Source of the DNA: Runella rosea
Lineage (GTDB): Bacteria; Bacteroidota; Bacteroidia; Cytophagales; Spirosomataceae
DNA length: 64,000 nt
Reading direction: 5' to 3'
Assembly: GCF_003325355.1 (NCBI RefSeq)
Contig: NZ_CP030850.1
Location: forward strand, 6,213,001-6,277,000
The notes under the pieces were generated by a model. It was not told where the DNA came from and did no database searches. It worked only from the letters and a program-made list of their open reading frames with translations. The position numbers and the translations under genes were made by a program. Numbering within the stretch: the stretch's first letter is position 1; every line of letters starts with the position of its first letter. Positions 11,201 to 20,438 of this stretch are shown here, in pieces.

Positions 11201-11363
11201 GAAGTTTATACGATCAGCCCGCATTTATGCTCAAGGTATAAACTTAGTGACTTGGACTGCTTGGACTGGGTATGACCCAGAATTTGTAGGCCTGGGAAGT
11301 GGAAACAATGGAGTTATTCCTCAGGCAAGAAACTATACATTTGGTGTACAAATCGGATTTTAA
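8241..11363 (+). CDS. SusC/RagA-family TonB-dependent outer-membrane transporter
   Basis: A 1040-residue TonB-linked outer-membrane receptor that imports oligosaccharides, peptides or other large ligands with its SusD partner. It has a signal peptide (MRKFLLAGVCLLMSICVQL, then RAQ), a carboxypeptidase-regulatory-like domain at about 25-105 (TVTGTVTSSDDGSPLPGVSV), the SusC-type plug at about 110-230 (NEVVVTGYG, LQGRAAGVQV, DPLYVVDGV, SIEVLKDAAAASIYG, ANGVVLVTTKRGK), and a long beta-barrel ending in GVQIGF with a terminal aromatic. The SusD gene starts 50 bases downstream. No anti-sigma factor, sigma factor or glycosidase gene is next to it, so substrate and control cannot be read from context. 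Confidence 0.96.
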   Translation: MRKFLLAGVCLLMSICVQLRAQERTVTGTVTSSDDGSPLPGVSVLVKGTTKGANTDSEGKYRISISDAKPILIFSFVGFEKQEIAVGNRTEINLQLRSDANQLNEVVVTGYGGTLNKREITGSISKVKGQLIENMPVQSFDRALQGRAAGVQVQAANGIPGGSVQVRIRGVGSISGGNDPLYVVDGVQINSRGTSTITSSNPLNFLNPNDIESIEVLKDAAAASIYGSQAANGVVLVTTKRGKAGTTKFDFNYYNGVVEPLRKLNVLNTQQWIQMRSEALRNQTPTLTAAQALTNALTSVRLAGDLTESAVAALPSYDWQNEAFKTGRANSYELSASGGNEKTTFYWSGSYLKQDANLINIDFLRGSTNLNVVHKISPKVTFENGIKLSTQKSRGQFGGPLGGSFLGASAFASPLVLPMVPIYKEDGTYNGTPADGGIPGILNQNIIMVSELNKIGGVQNQAVGNVSLTWKIADGLTFRPSASLDYRTIKGDNYTDARTPDGINVNGRLGFQYNQNVNFLGNAVLNYNKLLKENHNVSALLGYEYRSDVNEGYFGTVEGFPSPDFQYASSGTNFISTGGGWNGFRKQSVFAQAKYDFKNKYFVSATARYDGSSRFGSNNRYGLFPAASAGWLISEEPFLKSSRVVTDLKLRGSYGVTGNDQIGFFPALGLVSGGSNYNNLSGTAPIQMANPNLKWERNVTGEVGLEYGLWGGRISGQINYFSRVSNDLLLNRPLPITSGFGSIVDNVGQLRNRGLEFEITTINVRTSKFKWETNFNFTYIQNKVTKLVDGILPQQNRDSLILLNAAVNTGLGNNTADITVGSNFIVGKPVYAIYTAEYAGVNPATGRPMWYDENGNITYTIRNPGDLKYIGSEFSPIFGGFTNTISFGGFELSAFLQYEFGRVASNTQGQFLMENGNRLFNTLTDIYERRWQKPGDLTDVPRPINGGAELRGSGNTAGTRSVENASYVRLKQVSASYTIPANILKPLKFIRSARIYAQGINLVTWTAWTGYDPEFVGLGSGNNGVIPQARNYTFGVQIGF

Positions 11364-11413
11364 GAACCAGCGTATCCTAAAAAAAAGGGAACACACTAAT
11401 AGAAGAACAATCA

Positions 11414-12877
11414 ATGAAAAAAATATTCAACTATATACCCGCAGCACTCGCCTGCTTTCTAACGCTGGAGTCGTGCGACAGTGCCCTGGAAGTTAAACCT
11501 CGTCTGGCCGTTGATTTGGCTTCGGCCTATAATTCTCCCGAAGCGCTTTCGGCTGCCTTGAATGGTGTGTATGACGTCCTTCAAACCACCGATCTGTACG
11601 GACGGGATTTAGTGGCGATTCCAGAAGCACTGGCGGATAATGGCCGTGCTACCAATAAATCAGGTCGTCTGAACGCTGAATATCAGAATCAGGTAGGATC
11701 ACATTTTATCAATTGGTCAAACGCGTACGTTGCCATCAACCGGGCAAACATCATTTTGAAAAACCTGCCAGCCTCTACGGCCCCGCAGGCGACCAAAGAA
11801 GCGATTGAAGGTCAGTGTTTATTTTTACGCGGTCTGCTCTATTTTGATTTGATGCGTGCGTATGCGTATACCCCCAAAGCAATTGTTCCCTCTCAAAATT
11901 TGGGAGGTGTGCCATTGTTGCTGGAAGGTGTTACAGGCTTGGATCAGGTGACTTTGCCTCCGCGCGCCAGCATTGATGATTGTTATAAACAAATTGCGGC
12001 CGACCTGACAAAATCCATCGAAAAGCTCACCAACAACGATACTCGTTTTGTACGTCCGTTTTTTGCAAGCCGTGCGGCGGCTCAGGCGTTATTGTCGCGG
12101 GTGTCTCTTTATACTGGCAATTGGGCGGATGCGGTGCGTTTATCCACTGATGCTCTTTCTGGCGGAGTAGGCGTATTCCAGACCACACCTACGGCTTATG
12201 TCAGCGCCTGGCGTGCTGCTTCTCATCCAGAGTCAATGTTTGAATTATCGTATCAGGCTAATGAGAACATTGGGGTAAACCTTTCGCTGCAAACTACTTA
12301 TACCACTCTTCGTACCCTGGGGCTGCGTACCGCAACAGCCGGATTTGGCGACTTAGTGCCGACCAATGATCTGCTCAGTGAATTGGGAATCTCCCGTACC
12401 GGCGATGTCATTACCCGTGGGAGTGATGCTCGTGCATTATTGTACGAATTAGGAACCACAGGACGTGGCCCTGCCGAAGTGGAAACTACAAAATTTCTCG
12501 GCAAAAGCGGACAGGTAAATCAAGATAACATTCCGGTCATTCGTATCTCGGAAATGTATCTGAACCGTGCCGAAGCCAATTACGAACTGGGCAATTTTGC
12601 CGAGGCATTGGCCGATGTAAACCGCATTCGTACCCGTGTAGGTCTTACTGCGCTCGAAAGCACCGTGACTGGTCCAGCATTATTAACGGAAATCCTGCGT
12701 CAGCGCCGTCTTGAATTTGCGTTTGAAGGACATCGTTTCTTTGACTTAAAAAGACGGGGACTTGATTTGGTGAAACAGCCGCGGTCTATTGCTTTTACTG
12801 ACTTCGTCATATTGGCGAGAATTCCGACTGGGCAAATCTCGCTGAACCCTAGCCTCAAGCAAAACTTTGGCTACTGA
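11414..12877 (+). CDS. SusD/RagB-family substrate-binding lipoprotein
   Basis: A 487-residue surface lipoprotein that caps the SusC channel and binds its ligand. The lipobox is LESC with the acylated cysteine at residue 21. The TPR-like SusD fold is indicated by LRGLLYFDLMRAYAY in the N-terminal half, RISEMYLNRAEANYELGNF, and the C-terminal hallmark RRLEFAFEGHRFFDLKRRG. It follows susC by 50 bases and is followed after 50 bases by a small lipoprotein gene, so the three are probably one transcript. Confidence 0.95.
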   Translation: MKKIFNYIPAALACFLTLESCDSALEVKPRLAVDLASAYNSPEALSAALNGVYDVLQTTDLYGRDLVAIPEALADNGRATNKSGRLNAEYQNQVGSHFINWSNAYVAINRANIILKNLPASTAPQATKEAIEGQCLFLRGLLYFDLMRAYAYTPKAIVPSQNLGGVPLLLEGVTGLDQVTLPPRASIDDCYKQIAADLTKSIEKLTNNDTRFVRPFFASRAAAQALLSRVSLYTGNWADAVRLSTDALSGGVGVFQTTPTAYVSAWRAASHPESMFELSYQANENIGVNLSLQTTYTTLRTLGLRTATAGFGDLVPTNDLLSELGISRTGDVITRGSDARALLYELGTTGRGPAEVETTKFLGKSGQVNQDNIPVIRISEMYLNRAEANYELGNFAEALADVNRIRTRVGLTALESTVTGPALLTEILRQRRLEFAFEGHRFFDLKRRGLDLVKQPRSIAFTDFVILARIPTGQISLNPSLKQNFGY

Positions 12878-12927
12878 AAAGGGGCTCTGCTCACAAGATC
12901 AAGTTGTTAACTTTAAACAGAAACAAA

Positions 12928-13404
12928 ATGAAAAAATACATTTTAAACGCGTTTTTTTCAGCATTCATTGCGATTGGACTGACCGCCTGCTTTGAAAATC
13001 CCGCTAAAATTTACGACGGCCCTTCGGTTGTTGAGTTTGATGCAGCGGTGACTACCGCCCCCGCCGCTGGGCGTACGTATCCTTTGGTGACGGTAGCCAA
13101 CGGGGCAGGCAAGATCAAGACGCGTATCAATTTGGTAGGCCCGCAGCGCCCCAATGCAGAATCTATCAAGGTAGTGGTGGATACCCAAAACTCAACGGCG
13201 GTAGCAGGCACCCACTATCGCCTGACCTCCGAGACGGTTTCCATTCCGGCCAATACCAGTTTTGGCGAACTTGAAATTGAGATTCTGGCCGTTCCTGCTG
13301 AAGCTGGCAAAACGGTTACGCTGGTGCTGATGCTGGAAGGCAACGGAACGGAAATCAAAGCCAGCGAAAATTTCAAACGTTTGGGCTGGACTATACGTCT
13401 CTAA
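12928..13404 (+). CDS. DUF4843-like lipoprotein following SusC/SusD
   Basis: A 158-residue lipoprotein of unknown function. I start at the ATG at 12928, which gives MKKYILNAFFSAFIAIGL and a TAC lipobox with cysteine 21; an in-frame TTG at 12904 only adds eight poor residues. The mature part is beta-rich, and the segment VAGTHYRLTSETVSIPANT resembles the DUF4843/DUF1735 proteins that accompany SusC/SusD pairs as extra surface ligand-binding modules. The family assignment is by resemblance. It ends a three-gene unit. Confidence 0.72.
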   Translation: MKKYILNAFFSAFIAIGLTACFENPAKIYDGPSVVEFDAAVTTAPAAGRTYPLVTVANGAGKIKTRINLVGPQRPNAESIKVVVDTQNSTAVAGTHYRLTSETVSIPANTSFGELEIEILAVPAEAGKTVTLVLMLEGNGTEIKASENFKRLGWTIRL

Positions 13405-13545
13405 GAAGAGACATTTGTGCTGGTACAGTAGTTAATAAGACGCAACCAGACTTATAACTCTGCCTATGCACTCTATTCATTTTTACGAATAAATGAGGAA
13501 TGAATTAAAATGATAATCGGTTAAAGTTCATCTATCTTTTCATCG

Positions 13546-13582
13546 GAAGCGGCGCCATTTATGGTGTCGCTTCTTTTGTTTC
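13546..13582 (+). terminator. rho-independent terminator of the SusCD unit
   Basis: The arms GAAGCGGCGCCAT (13546-13558) and ATGGTGTCGCTTC (13561-13573) pair over 13 positions with two G-U pairs and a two-base loop, followed by TTTTGTTT. It lies 140 bases after the last gene of the unit. Confidence 0.75.
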
Positions 13583-13693
13583 ATTAGACGACACAAAAAT
13601 CAACTTCGTCGATGCTAAATCAGAAACCGCTCTTTTTTGATTAAATAGCTATGAAATAAACCAAGTCGGAACGCATAAGTCAGACCTAAAGGG

Positions 13694-13701
13694 TATTTTT
13701 G
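13694..13701 (+). promoter_or_regulatory. candidate -7 promoter element before the RND operon
   Basis: TATTTTTG matches the Bacteroidota -7 consensus TAnnTTTG exactly, 46 bases before the ATG at 13748. No clear TTG is found at the usual -33 spacing. The box also sits in the loop of a small AAAGGG/CCCTTT stem (13688-13707), which may matter for regulation or be chance. Confidence 0.4.
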
Positions 13702-13747
13702 CCCTTTGTTTTAATAGATTTTTATCTACTACGAATACCTAACCGGA

Positions 13748-14869
13748 ATGAGCAAACCTGTAAAATCAATTTTAACTGTACTTGTTATTTTAATCATAAC
13801 TGGCTTGGCGTTTTACCCCCGGCTCAAAGAATATACCTCCAAAAAGGAAGAAAAAGGCGCGGGAGCTCCCAAAGGTGGTGGCCCAGCCGCTCAGGGTGGT
13901 GCCAAAGGGGGCGGACCAGCACCTATCAACATTATGGTTATTGGCAATCAGCGCCTTGAGGAGAAAATACTTTCGACAGGAACCATCATTGCAAACGAAG
14001 AAGTGGACATTCGGAGTGAAATAGCCGGACGTATTACTTCCATCAATTTTAAAGAAGGCGACTACGTAAAAAAAGGGACGGTGTTGGTGCGCATCAACGA
14101 TGCTGATTTACAGGCCCAGCTTCAAAAATTGCAATACCAGAAAAAATTGGCGGAGGTGAATGAAGAGCGTCAGAAAAAACTGTTGGAAAAAGAAGCCATC
14201 AGTCAACGGGATTATGACATTAGCTTAACCAACCTCAATAGCATGAATGCCGACATTCAGAACCTTGAAGCCCAAATTGCCAAAACGGTGATTCGTGCGC
14301 CATTCGACGGCACTATCGGCTTGCGTTATGTGAGTGAAGGAAGCTATTTGTCGCCGGGTACTGTGGCTAAAATTGCTACTCTGACCAACGTAAATCCCGC
14401 CAAAATAGACTTTTCGGTTCCTGCCAAATACGCAGCAAATGTTGCCAAAGGCACCGCCATCACGTTTACCACCGAAAGCGGAGATGAAAAATTTTATGGT
14501 CGTGTTTACGCCATCGAACCTAAAATTGACCCCAATACACGTACCCTCACGTTGCGGGCTACCAGTCCCAATAACAACCGTAAGTTATTTCCGGGGTCAT
14601 TTGCCCGGATTGAAATTATCCTTAATACCAAAGCAAATGGTATACTTGTACCCACGGAGGCCGTTATTCCGGGCCTGAAAGGACATAGCGTGTTTGTGGT
14701 GCGAAATAACAAAGCCGAGCCTGTGGAAGTGCAAATCGGTACGCGTGGTGATAAAACCATTGAGATATACAAAGGGTTGAATGTAGGAGACACGCTTATC
14801 ACTTCAGGCATTTTGCAGGTGAAGCCAGGAGGACCCGTTGACATCAAAGAAGCAATGGTTAAACAGTAA
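13748..14869 (+). CDS. RND efflux periplasmic adaptor (membrane fusion protein)
   Basis: A 373-residue HlyD/AcrA-type adaptor linking an inner-membrane RND pump to an outer-membrane channel. An N-terminal membrane helix (about 7-23) is followed by an unusual low-complexity stretch rich in Gly, Ala, Pro and Lys at about 36-58. The first lipoyl half-motif is EIAGRITSINFKEGDYVKKG, then a short helical hairpin, the second half-motif IRAPFDGTIGLRYVSEGSY, a beta-barrel, and a membrane-proximal domain with LVPTEAVIPGLKG. There is no lipobox cysteine, so anchoring is by the uncleaved helix. The RND pump follows after 32 bases. Confidence 0.93.
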   Translation: MSKPVKSILTVLVILIITGLAFYPRLKEYTSKKEEKGAGAPKGGGPAAQGGAKGGGPAPINIMVIGNQRLEEKILSTGTIIANEEVDIRSEIAGRITSINFKEGDYVKKGTVLVRINDADLQAQLQKLQYQKKLAEVNEERQKKLLEKEAISQRDYDISLTNLNSMNADIQNLEAQIAKTVIRAPFDGTIGLRYVSEGSYLSPGTVAKIATLTNVNPAKIDFSVPAKYAANVAKGTAITFTTESGDEKFYGRVYAIEPKIDPNTRTLTLRATSPNNNRKLFPGSFARIEIILNTKANGILVPTEAVIPGLKGHSVFVVRNNKAEPVEVQIGTRGDKTIEIYKGLNVGDTLITSGILQVKPGGPVDIKEAMVKQ

Positions 14870-14901
14870 TTCAGCCTGTTTTTGAAAATATATAATTAAA
14901 T

Positions 14902-17900
14902 ATGGCATCTTTATCTACAACCAGCATTCAGCGACCCGTTTTGGCGGTAGTTATGTCGCTGATTATCATCATTTTTGGATTGATTGGGTTTTCGTATTTA
15001 GGGGTGCGGGAGTATCCTAGCGTAGACCCACCCGTGATTAACGTCGGGACGAGTTATACGGGAGCCAATGCCGAAATCATTGAATCCCAAATTACAGAGC
15101 CGTTAGAGGAATCTATTAACGGTATTTCGGGTATCAAGACCCTGACTTCGTCGAGCCGCGACGGTCGTAGTAATATCACCGTCGAGTTTGATTTGGGGGT
15201 TGATTTAGAAACCGCCGCCAACGACGTGCGCGACCGCGTTTCTCGTTCGTTGGGGCTTTTGCCGCGCGACATCGACCCGCCAATTGTTTCCAAAGCGGAT
15301 GCCGATTCAAACCCCATTTTCTTCCTGAACGTAAAGAGTGAAAAGCGCTCAATGCTCGACCTCAACGATGTGGTAGACCGTCAAATCAAAGAGCGTTTGC
15401 AAACCATTGCGGGCGTAAGTTCGATTCAGGTGTGGGGCGAAAAACGCTATTCGATGCGTTTGTGGATTGACCCGCTCAAATTGGCGTCGTATCGGCTCAC
15501 GGCCATTGATGTGTTGAATGCCTTGACCAAACAAAATATAGAATTGCCTTCGGGAACCATTGAAGGCGCTTCGACCGAGCTTACGGTGCGTACGTTGGGC
15601 CGTTTGACCACCGTTGAGGAATTTAATAACTTGATCGTCAAAGAAGAAGCCGATCGGGTGGTTAAATTTGTCGACGTAGGTCGTGCCGAACTAGGCCCCG
15701 AAAATGAGCGCACGCTCATGCGCCGCGATGGTGTGCCGATGGTGGGGGTAGCAGTAGTGCCGCAACCGGGAGCCAATCAAATTGCCATCGTCGACGAGGT
15801 GTATAAGCGTTTTGAACAAATCAAAAAAGAGCTACCTGCCGACATCGTACCCGCTATTGGGTTTGATTATACCCGTTCGGTGCGCCGCTCTATTGCCGAA
15901 GTGGAAGAAACCATTATCACCGCTTTTATCTTGGTGGCGTTGATTATCTTTATTTTCTTGCGCGACTGGCGCAGTACGTTGATTCCTCTGACGGCCATTC
16001 CCGTGTCGTTGATTGGTACGTTCTTCCTGATGTACATCATGGGTTTTTCAATCAATGTATTGACCTTACTCGGAATCGTGCTTTCTATCGGTCTTGTGGT
16101 AGACGATGCCATTGTGGTGTTGGAAAACATTTATACCAAAATCGAAGAAGGGATGTCGCCCTGGGATGCCGCGATTACGGGTTCCAAAGAAATTTATTTT
16201 GCCATCATTTCTACTACTGTTACGTTGGCGGCGGTGTTTTTGCCGATTATCTTCTTGCAGGGTGTCACGGGCAGGTTATTCCGAGAGTTTGGAATTGTGG
16301 TAGCGGGTTCGGTGATTATCTCGGCCTTTGTGTCGTTGACGCTTACGCCGATGTTGAGTTCTAAACTGCTCAAAACGCGCCACAAGCAACCTTGGTTATA
16401 CCGCGTTACGGAGCCATTTTTCCAGTGGCTCAACGGCGCTTACGAATCATCTCTGGCAAGTTTTATGCAGGTGCGTTGGCTGGCGTGGGTGTTGATGGTC
16501 GGCTTTATCGGTATTATTTACGCGTTGTTCAAATACGACGCCATTCCGTCCGAGTTGGCTCCGATGGAAGACCGACGCGGATTGAGGGTATCGCTGACTT
16601 TACAGGAAGGTGCTACGTTTGACTTTACGGATAAATACCTCATGGAATTTGCCAAAGTGGTAGAAGATGAAGTTCGCCCCAACGAGCGTGATGCTTTGAT
16701 TACCATTACAGCACCGGGTTTTTCTACCAATGCCACCAACACGGGTTTTGTGCGGGTGGTATTGAGCGAGCCTGAATTGCGGCAACGGTCACAAATGGAG
16801 ATTTCTGATGCGATACAGGCAAAAGTAAAGAATATTTCTGGCGCAAAGTCTTTCGTTATTCAGGACCCAACGATTCAAACTGGACAACGTGGTAACAACT
16901 TTCCAGTATCGTACGTGATTCAGGCAACGAGTTATGAAAAATTGCGGGGTGTGATTCCAGAACTGATGAAGCGGGTCAATGAAAGTTCGATGTTTGTAGG
17001 AACGGACGTGAACCTCAAATTTACAAAGCCCGAAATTCGACTGGAAATTGACCGCGACAAAGCCCAAAACTTAGGCGTTTCGATTCAGGATATTGCCCAA
17101 ACGCTTCAATTGGGGCTTTCAGGACGTCGTTTTGGCTACTTTTTGATGAACGGTAAACAATACCAAATCATTGGGCAAATCGACCGCGTAGACCGTAACG
17201 ACATCATGGATTTGAAATCGCTGTTTGTGAAAAGCAACCGGGGAGAATTGATTCAGTTGGATAATTTTGTAAAATTGACCGAGCAAAGTTCGCCGCCACA
17301 GTTGTTCCGTTTCAACCGCTCATCAGCCGCTACCGTAACCGCAGGTCTGGCAAAAGGCGTGACCTTGGGCCAAGCCCTCGACGAAATGGATAAGATTGCG
17401 AAATCAGTGTTGGATGATACCTACACCACGGCCTTGGATGGACAGTCGCGCGAGTTTAAGGACAGCTCTTCGTCGCTTTTGTTTGCGTTTGGTTTGGCGT
17501 TAGTACTGATTTATCTGATTTTGGCGGCCCAGTTTGAAAGCTTCATCGATCCTATCATTATTTTGTTAACGGTACCCTTGGCGGTTTGCGGAGCCTTGTT
17601 GTCGTTGTGGGATTTTAGCCAGACCCTCAATGTTTTCAGTCAAATCGGCATCATTACGTTGGTGGGGCTAGTGACCAAGAACGGTATCTTGATTGTGGAG
17701 TTTGCTAACCAGCAGAAAGAAGCAGGACTTAACAAACTGGAAGCGGTTAAAGCTGCTTCAGCCGCCCGTTTCCGCCCGATTATCATGACGAGTTTGTGCG
17801 CGATTTTAGGGATTTTACCCATTGCGTTGGCGTTGGGCGCAGGTTCTGAAAGCCGCGTTTCGATGGGGATTTCGGTGGTAGGAGGGCTGTTGTTCTCGAC

Positions 17901-18009
17901 GATTCTGACCTTGTACATCATCCCTGCCATTTATTCCTATTTGTCATTAAGTGATAAAAAACATTCTGATAAAGCCGCTCCTGAAAAACTGATGGCGGAA
18001 GAAGCTTAA
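14902..18009 (+). CDS. RND-family multidrug efflux permease (AcrB/MdtBC-like)
   Basis: A 1035-residue proton-driven inner-membrane pump of the hydrophobe/amphiphile efflux RND type. The N-terminal helix is followed by the [18 protein letters not shown] porter segment. TM4 carries [13 protein letters not shown] with the paired aspartates of the proton relay, and TM10 carries [16 protein letters not shown] with the partner lysine. Length and two-fold repeat are normal for the family. It forms a two-gene operon with the upstream adaptor. No TolC-like channel gene is nearby, so it must use one encoded elsewhere. A strong terminator follows. Confidence 0.95.
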   Translation: MASLSTTSIQRPVLAVVMSLIIIIFGLIGFSYLGVREYPSVDPPVINVGTSYTGANAEIIESQITEPLEESINGISGIKTLTSSSRDGRSNITVEFDLGVDLETAANDVRDRVSRSLGLLPRDIDPPIVSKADADSNPIFFLNVKSEKRSMLDLNDVVDRQIKERLQTIAGVSSIQVWGEKRYSMRLWIDPLKLASYRLTAIDVLNALTKQNIELPSGTIEGASTELTVRTLGRLTTVEEFNNLIVKEEADRVVKFVDVGRAELGPENERTLMRRDGVPMVGVAVVPQPGANQIAIVDEVYKRFEQIKKELPADIVPAIGFDYTRSVRRSIAEVEETIITAFILVALIIFIFLRDWRSTLIPLTAIPVSLIGTFFLMYIMGFSINVLTLLGIVLSIGLVVDDAIVVLENIYTKIEEGMSPWDAAITGSKEIYFAIISTTVTLAAVFLPIIFLQGVTGRLFREFGIVVAGSVIISAFVSLTLTPMLSSKLLKTRHKQPWLYRVTEPFFQWLNGAYESSLASFMQVRWLAWVLMVGFIGIIYALFKYDAIPSELAPMEDRRGLRVSLTLQEGATFDFTDKYLMEFAKVVEDEVRPNERDALITITAPGFSTNATNTGFVRVVLSEPELRQRSQMEISDAIQAKVKNISGAKSFVIQDPTIQTGQRGNNFPVSYVIQATSYEKLRGVIPELMKRVNESSMFVGTDVNLKFTKPEIRLEIDRDKAQNLGVSIQDIAQTLQLGLSGRRFGYFLMNGKQYQIIGQIDRVDRNDIMDLKSLFVKSNRGELIQLDNFVKLTEQSSPPQLFRFNRSSAATVTAGLAKGVTLGQALDEMDKIAKSVLDDTYTTALDGQSREFKDSSSSLLFAFGLALVLIYLILAAQFESFIDPIIILLTVPLAVCGALLSLWDFSQTLNVFSQIGIITLVGLVTKNGILIVEFANQQKEAGLNKLEAVKAASAARFRPIIMTSLCAILGILPIALALGAGSESRVSMGISVVGGLLFSTILTLYIIPAIYSYLSLSDKKHSDKAAPEKLMAEEA

Positions 18010-18042
18010 TAGTGCTGTTATTCCATACCCTTTCTTTAGAGT

Positions 18043-18069
18043 CTCTGCGGAAACGCAGAGGCTTTTTTT
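18043..18069 (+). terminator. rho-independent terminator of the RND operon
   Basis: CTCTGCG (18043-18049), loop GAAA, CGCAGAG (18054-18060), then GC and seven T. It ends 33 bases after the pump stop codon. It also shows that the aroQ frame should not be extended upstream to 18012. Confidence 0.92.
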
Positions 18070-18146
18070 GTGGGAAAACCGTTAAAAAAATGTTTTTTCT
18101 TCGTGGGAAGATAGTAATATTGCGCTTTAAGCAAAATGCTAATTCT

Positions 18147-18566
18147 GTGAAAAAAATTCTCATTGTCAACGGGCCCAATCTTAATCTGTTGGGCAAGCGC
18201 GAGCCAACCATTTATGGCAGCCAAACATTTGAAGAGTACTTCCAAACCCTCCAATCTCTGTTCCCTGATGTAGAGCTGCACTATTTTCAGTCAAACCACG
18301 AAGGCGCACTTATTGATAAGATTCACGAAATCGGTTTTACGTTTGACGGAATCGTGCTGAATGCGGGGGCTTATACCCATACTTCGGTGGCCATTGCCGA
18401 TGCACTGTCGGCTGTCACCACGCCTGCCGTGGAGGTGCATATTTCCAACGTCCACGCCCGCGAAGCGTTTCGTCATCATAGCTACTTGAGCAGCCGTGTC
18501 AAAGGGGTTATTGTTGGTTTAGGGCTGAAAGGATACGAATTGGCAGTTAGGTACTTTTTATCATGA
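18147..18566 (+). CDS. aroQ: type II 3-dehydroquinate dehydratase
   Basis: A 139-residue enzyme converting 3-dehydroquinate to 3-dehydroshikimate in the shikimate pathway. Motifs cover the whole small family: [17 protein letters not shown] (catalytic Tyr), [30 protein letters not shown] and [17 protein letters not shown] (catalytic His). The start is the GTG at 18147, reading [16 protein letters not shown]. The frame is open further upstream to 18012 but that segment includes the RND terminator. The stop overlaps the next gene's start by four bases (ATGA), indicating translational coupling. Confidence 0.94.
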   Translation: MKKILIVNGPNLNLLGKREPTIYGSQTFEEYFQTLQSLFPDVELHYFQSNHEGALIDKIHEIGFTFDGIVLNAGAYTHTSVAIADALSAVTTPAVEVHISNVHAREAFRHHSYLSSRVKGVIVGLGLKGYELAVRYFLS

Positions 18567-19657
18567 TTACATTTTATCCTGGTCCTTCAAAGGTATATCC
18601 ACAGGTGGAAGGGTATCTGCAAGATGCTTTTCGTTCGGGGATTTTGAGCATGAACCACCGCAGTCAGGGGTTTATGGAGGTATTGCGGGAAACCATCCGC
18701 TTAATGCACCTCAAACTCAATATTCCTGAAGATTATTCTATTTATTTGGTTTCATCGGCGACGGAAGCGTGGGAAATCATTGCCCAATCGCTGACCTTGC
18801 ACCATAGCGCCCATCACTACAACGGGGCTTTCGGCAAAAAATGGTTCAGCTATGCCTCGCATATTGTGCCGCAAACGTCGGGGTCATTGTTTCCCATTGA
18901 GCAAACGCTCACGCATCATTTGTTTGAACATGAAAACGATGCGGTTCGCGCAGAATTTAATCGCCAGCGTTTGCGTGACTATGAAGTGCTGTGTCTGACC
19001 CACAGTGAAACCTCAAACGGAACGCACATCCGAATGGAAGAATTTGCAAAAATTCGTGCCATGACCGATGCCCTCATCGCGATTGATGCCACTTCTTCGC
19101 TGGGGGGTGTGGCTTTTGACTGGACCTTGGGCGATGTTTGGTTTGCTTCGGTTCAAAAGTGTTTGGGGCTTCCAGCGGGGTTGGGCATCATGGTTTGTTC
19201 ACCAAAAACGCTCGAAAAAGCGCGGCAAGCCAACGACGTTTTGCGTTATAACAGTTTGCTTTTTATGCACGAAAATTTCGAAAAATACCAAACGCATTAT
19301 ACCCCCAATACCCTCGGGATTTACCTGCTGATGCGCGTCATGGAGCAGGTGGATAATATACAAGAGGTAAGCCCAAGGATTGAAGCGCGGGCGAAGGCTT
19401 GGTATAGTTTTCTGGAAAATGAGACCGATTGGAGGCCTTTAGTTCAAAATTCTGCCACGCGCTCCGACACTGTCATTGCCGTAAAAGGGGAGCCCGAAGC
19501 GGTTTCTGTCGTCAAAAAAATGGCACTTGAGGCGGGAATTACGCTTGGAAACGGCTATGGCGAATGGAAGAACACCACCTTTCGCATTGCCAATTTCCCA
19601 GCTATTGAAGACGAGGAAGTGGAGGTGTTAAAAACGTTTTTAAGACGAAAAGCTTAA
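18563..19657 (+). CDS. class V PLP-dependent aminotransferase, SerC-like
   Basis: A 364-residue fold-type I aminotransferase. The Schiff-base lysine is K199 in [14 protein letters not shown], and the upstream DATSSLGG holds the cofactor-binding aspartate. N31-HRS near the N-terminus resembles the HRS segment of phosphoserine aminotransferase, and length and lysine position also match SerC. Phosphoserine:2-oxoglutarate aminotransferase is the best guess, but related alanine-glyoxylate type enzymes cannot be excluded, so I give no symbol. It is coupled to aroQ by a 4-base overlap, and its stop codon overlaps the stop of the convergent Uma2 gene by four bases. Confidence 0.8.
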   Translation: MITFYPGPSKVYPQVEGYLQDAFRSGILSMNHRSQGFMEVLRETIRLMHLKLNIPEDYSIYLVSSATEAWEIIAQSLTLHHSAHHYNGAFGKKWFSYASHIVPQTSGSLFPIEQTLTHHLFEHENDAVRAEFNRQRLRDYEVLCLTHSETSNGTHIRMEEFAKIRAMTDALIAIDATSSLGGVAFDWTLGDVWFASVQKCLGLPAGLGIMVCSPKTLEKARQANDVLRYNSLLFMHENFEKYQTHYTPNTLGIYLLMRVMEQVDNIQEVSPRIEARAKAWYSFLENETDWRPLVQNSATRSDTVIAVKGEPEAVSVVKKMALEAGITLGNGYGEWKNTTFRIANFPAIEDEEVEVLKTFLRRKA

Positions 19658-20253
19658 AACGTAATGTGTTCATATACATCTTCTAAGCGAAGCGTAATAC
19701 CCAAAGAACGAAGAGATAAGTTGCTTTCCACGCCATGAGCGGCGGTTTTTTGCCAAGTATTTTCTTCGATTTGATACCATGACTCCACCAGTGCGGTATG
19801 CTGTTCTACAACCACGTATTCTTTGAGGGAGGGGAGCCGCTGGTAGAGCATGAATTTCTCCCCTCGGTCATAATTTTGCGTGCTTTTGGATAATACTTCA
19901 ACAATCACGAATGGATTGACAATCACATCTTCACGTCCGTTCCAGAATTCAGGTTTTTCGCAAATAACCAACGCATCGGGATACACTGTTGTATCTTCTG
20001 TTTCAATACGGATTTTTTGATCACTTGTATAAACCCTGTAAATGGTTTTTAAGGGTCTTACGCCATTTTTTAATGTAGAAACTACATTGGCACTAATTTC
20101 ATTATGCGTTGCTTTAGCTCCGGCTATAGGATTAATCAAACCTTTATAAAATTCGTTTTTATGCTGCGCTTTTTCTTCAAAGCGTAGGTACTCCTCGTGC
20201 GTGTAGATTTTATTGGAGCGTGGCTTACGTAAAATGCTGGTAGTTAAGACCAT
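19654..20253 (-). CDS. Uma2-family (DUF820) putative endonuclease
   Basis: A 199-residue protein of the Uma2/DUF820 group, which has a PD-(D/E)XK nuclease-like fold but mostly unknown roles. Family features are THEEYLRFEE near the N-terminus, TTVYPDALVICE with the aspartate of the presumed active site, NPFVIVEVLSKSTQNYDRGEK, and YQRLPSLKEYVVVEQ. It is a lone gene facing the aminotransferase, with a 4-base stop-to-stop overlap, and upstream of it stands a long hairpin. Such genes spread horizontally and multiply in cyanobacteria and some Bacteroidota. Confidence 0.85.
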   Translation of the reverse strand: MVLTTSILRKPRSNKIYTHEEYLRFEEKAQHKNEFYKGLINPIAGAKATHNEISANVVSTLKNGVRPLKTIYRVYTSDQKIRIETEDTTVYPDALVICEKPEFWNGREDVIVNPFVIVEVLSKSTQNYDRGEKFMLYQRLPSLKEYVVVEQHTALVESWYQIEENTWQKTAAHGVESNLSLRSLGITLRLEDVYEHITF

Positions 20254-20347
20254 GACTTTTGACGTTTTGACAAAGTTATAAAAACAAGCGATGATTTTCG
20301 GGGCGCTTTTGTGGAATAGTGAGAAAAATAACCCCTCATCCTAACGC

Positions 20348-20390
20348 AAAGAGGTTTGATTTCAGGCAATTACCCAAATCAAACCTCTTT
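20348..20390 (-). terminator. perfect 15-bp hairpin after the cytochrome c gene
   Basis: Arms AAAGAGGTTTGATTT (20348-20362) and AAATCAAACCTCTTT (20376-20390) are perfectly complementary around a 13-base loop. It starts 48 bases past the cytochrome stop on the minus strand. There is no long U-tract, so it may act as a transcript 3'-end stabiliser or a weak terminator. Confidence 0.55.
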
Positions 20391-20438
20391 CAAAATGACT
20401 AGAGTCAAATGCTATCGGTAGTGCATTATTTACACGCT

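Larger units (their letters stand above)
13405..13747. other. 343-base intergenic region between SusCD unit and RND operon
   Basis: The region holds a rho-independent terminator (13546-13582) and, near its right end, an exact TAnnTTTG box. Between them I see nothing else: no ORF with a plausible start, no tRNA and no repeat. Confidence 0.6.

Noticed and set aside
18012-18146. Upstream extension of the aroQ frame
   Set aside because: It contains the rho-independent terminator of the RND operon; the GTG at 18147 gives the normal AroQ N-terminus and length.
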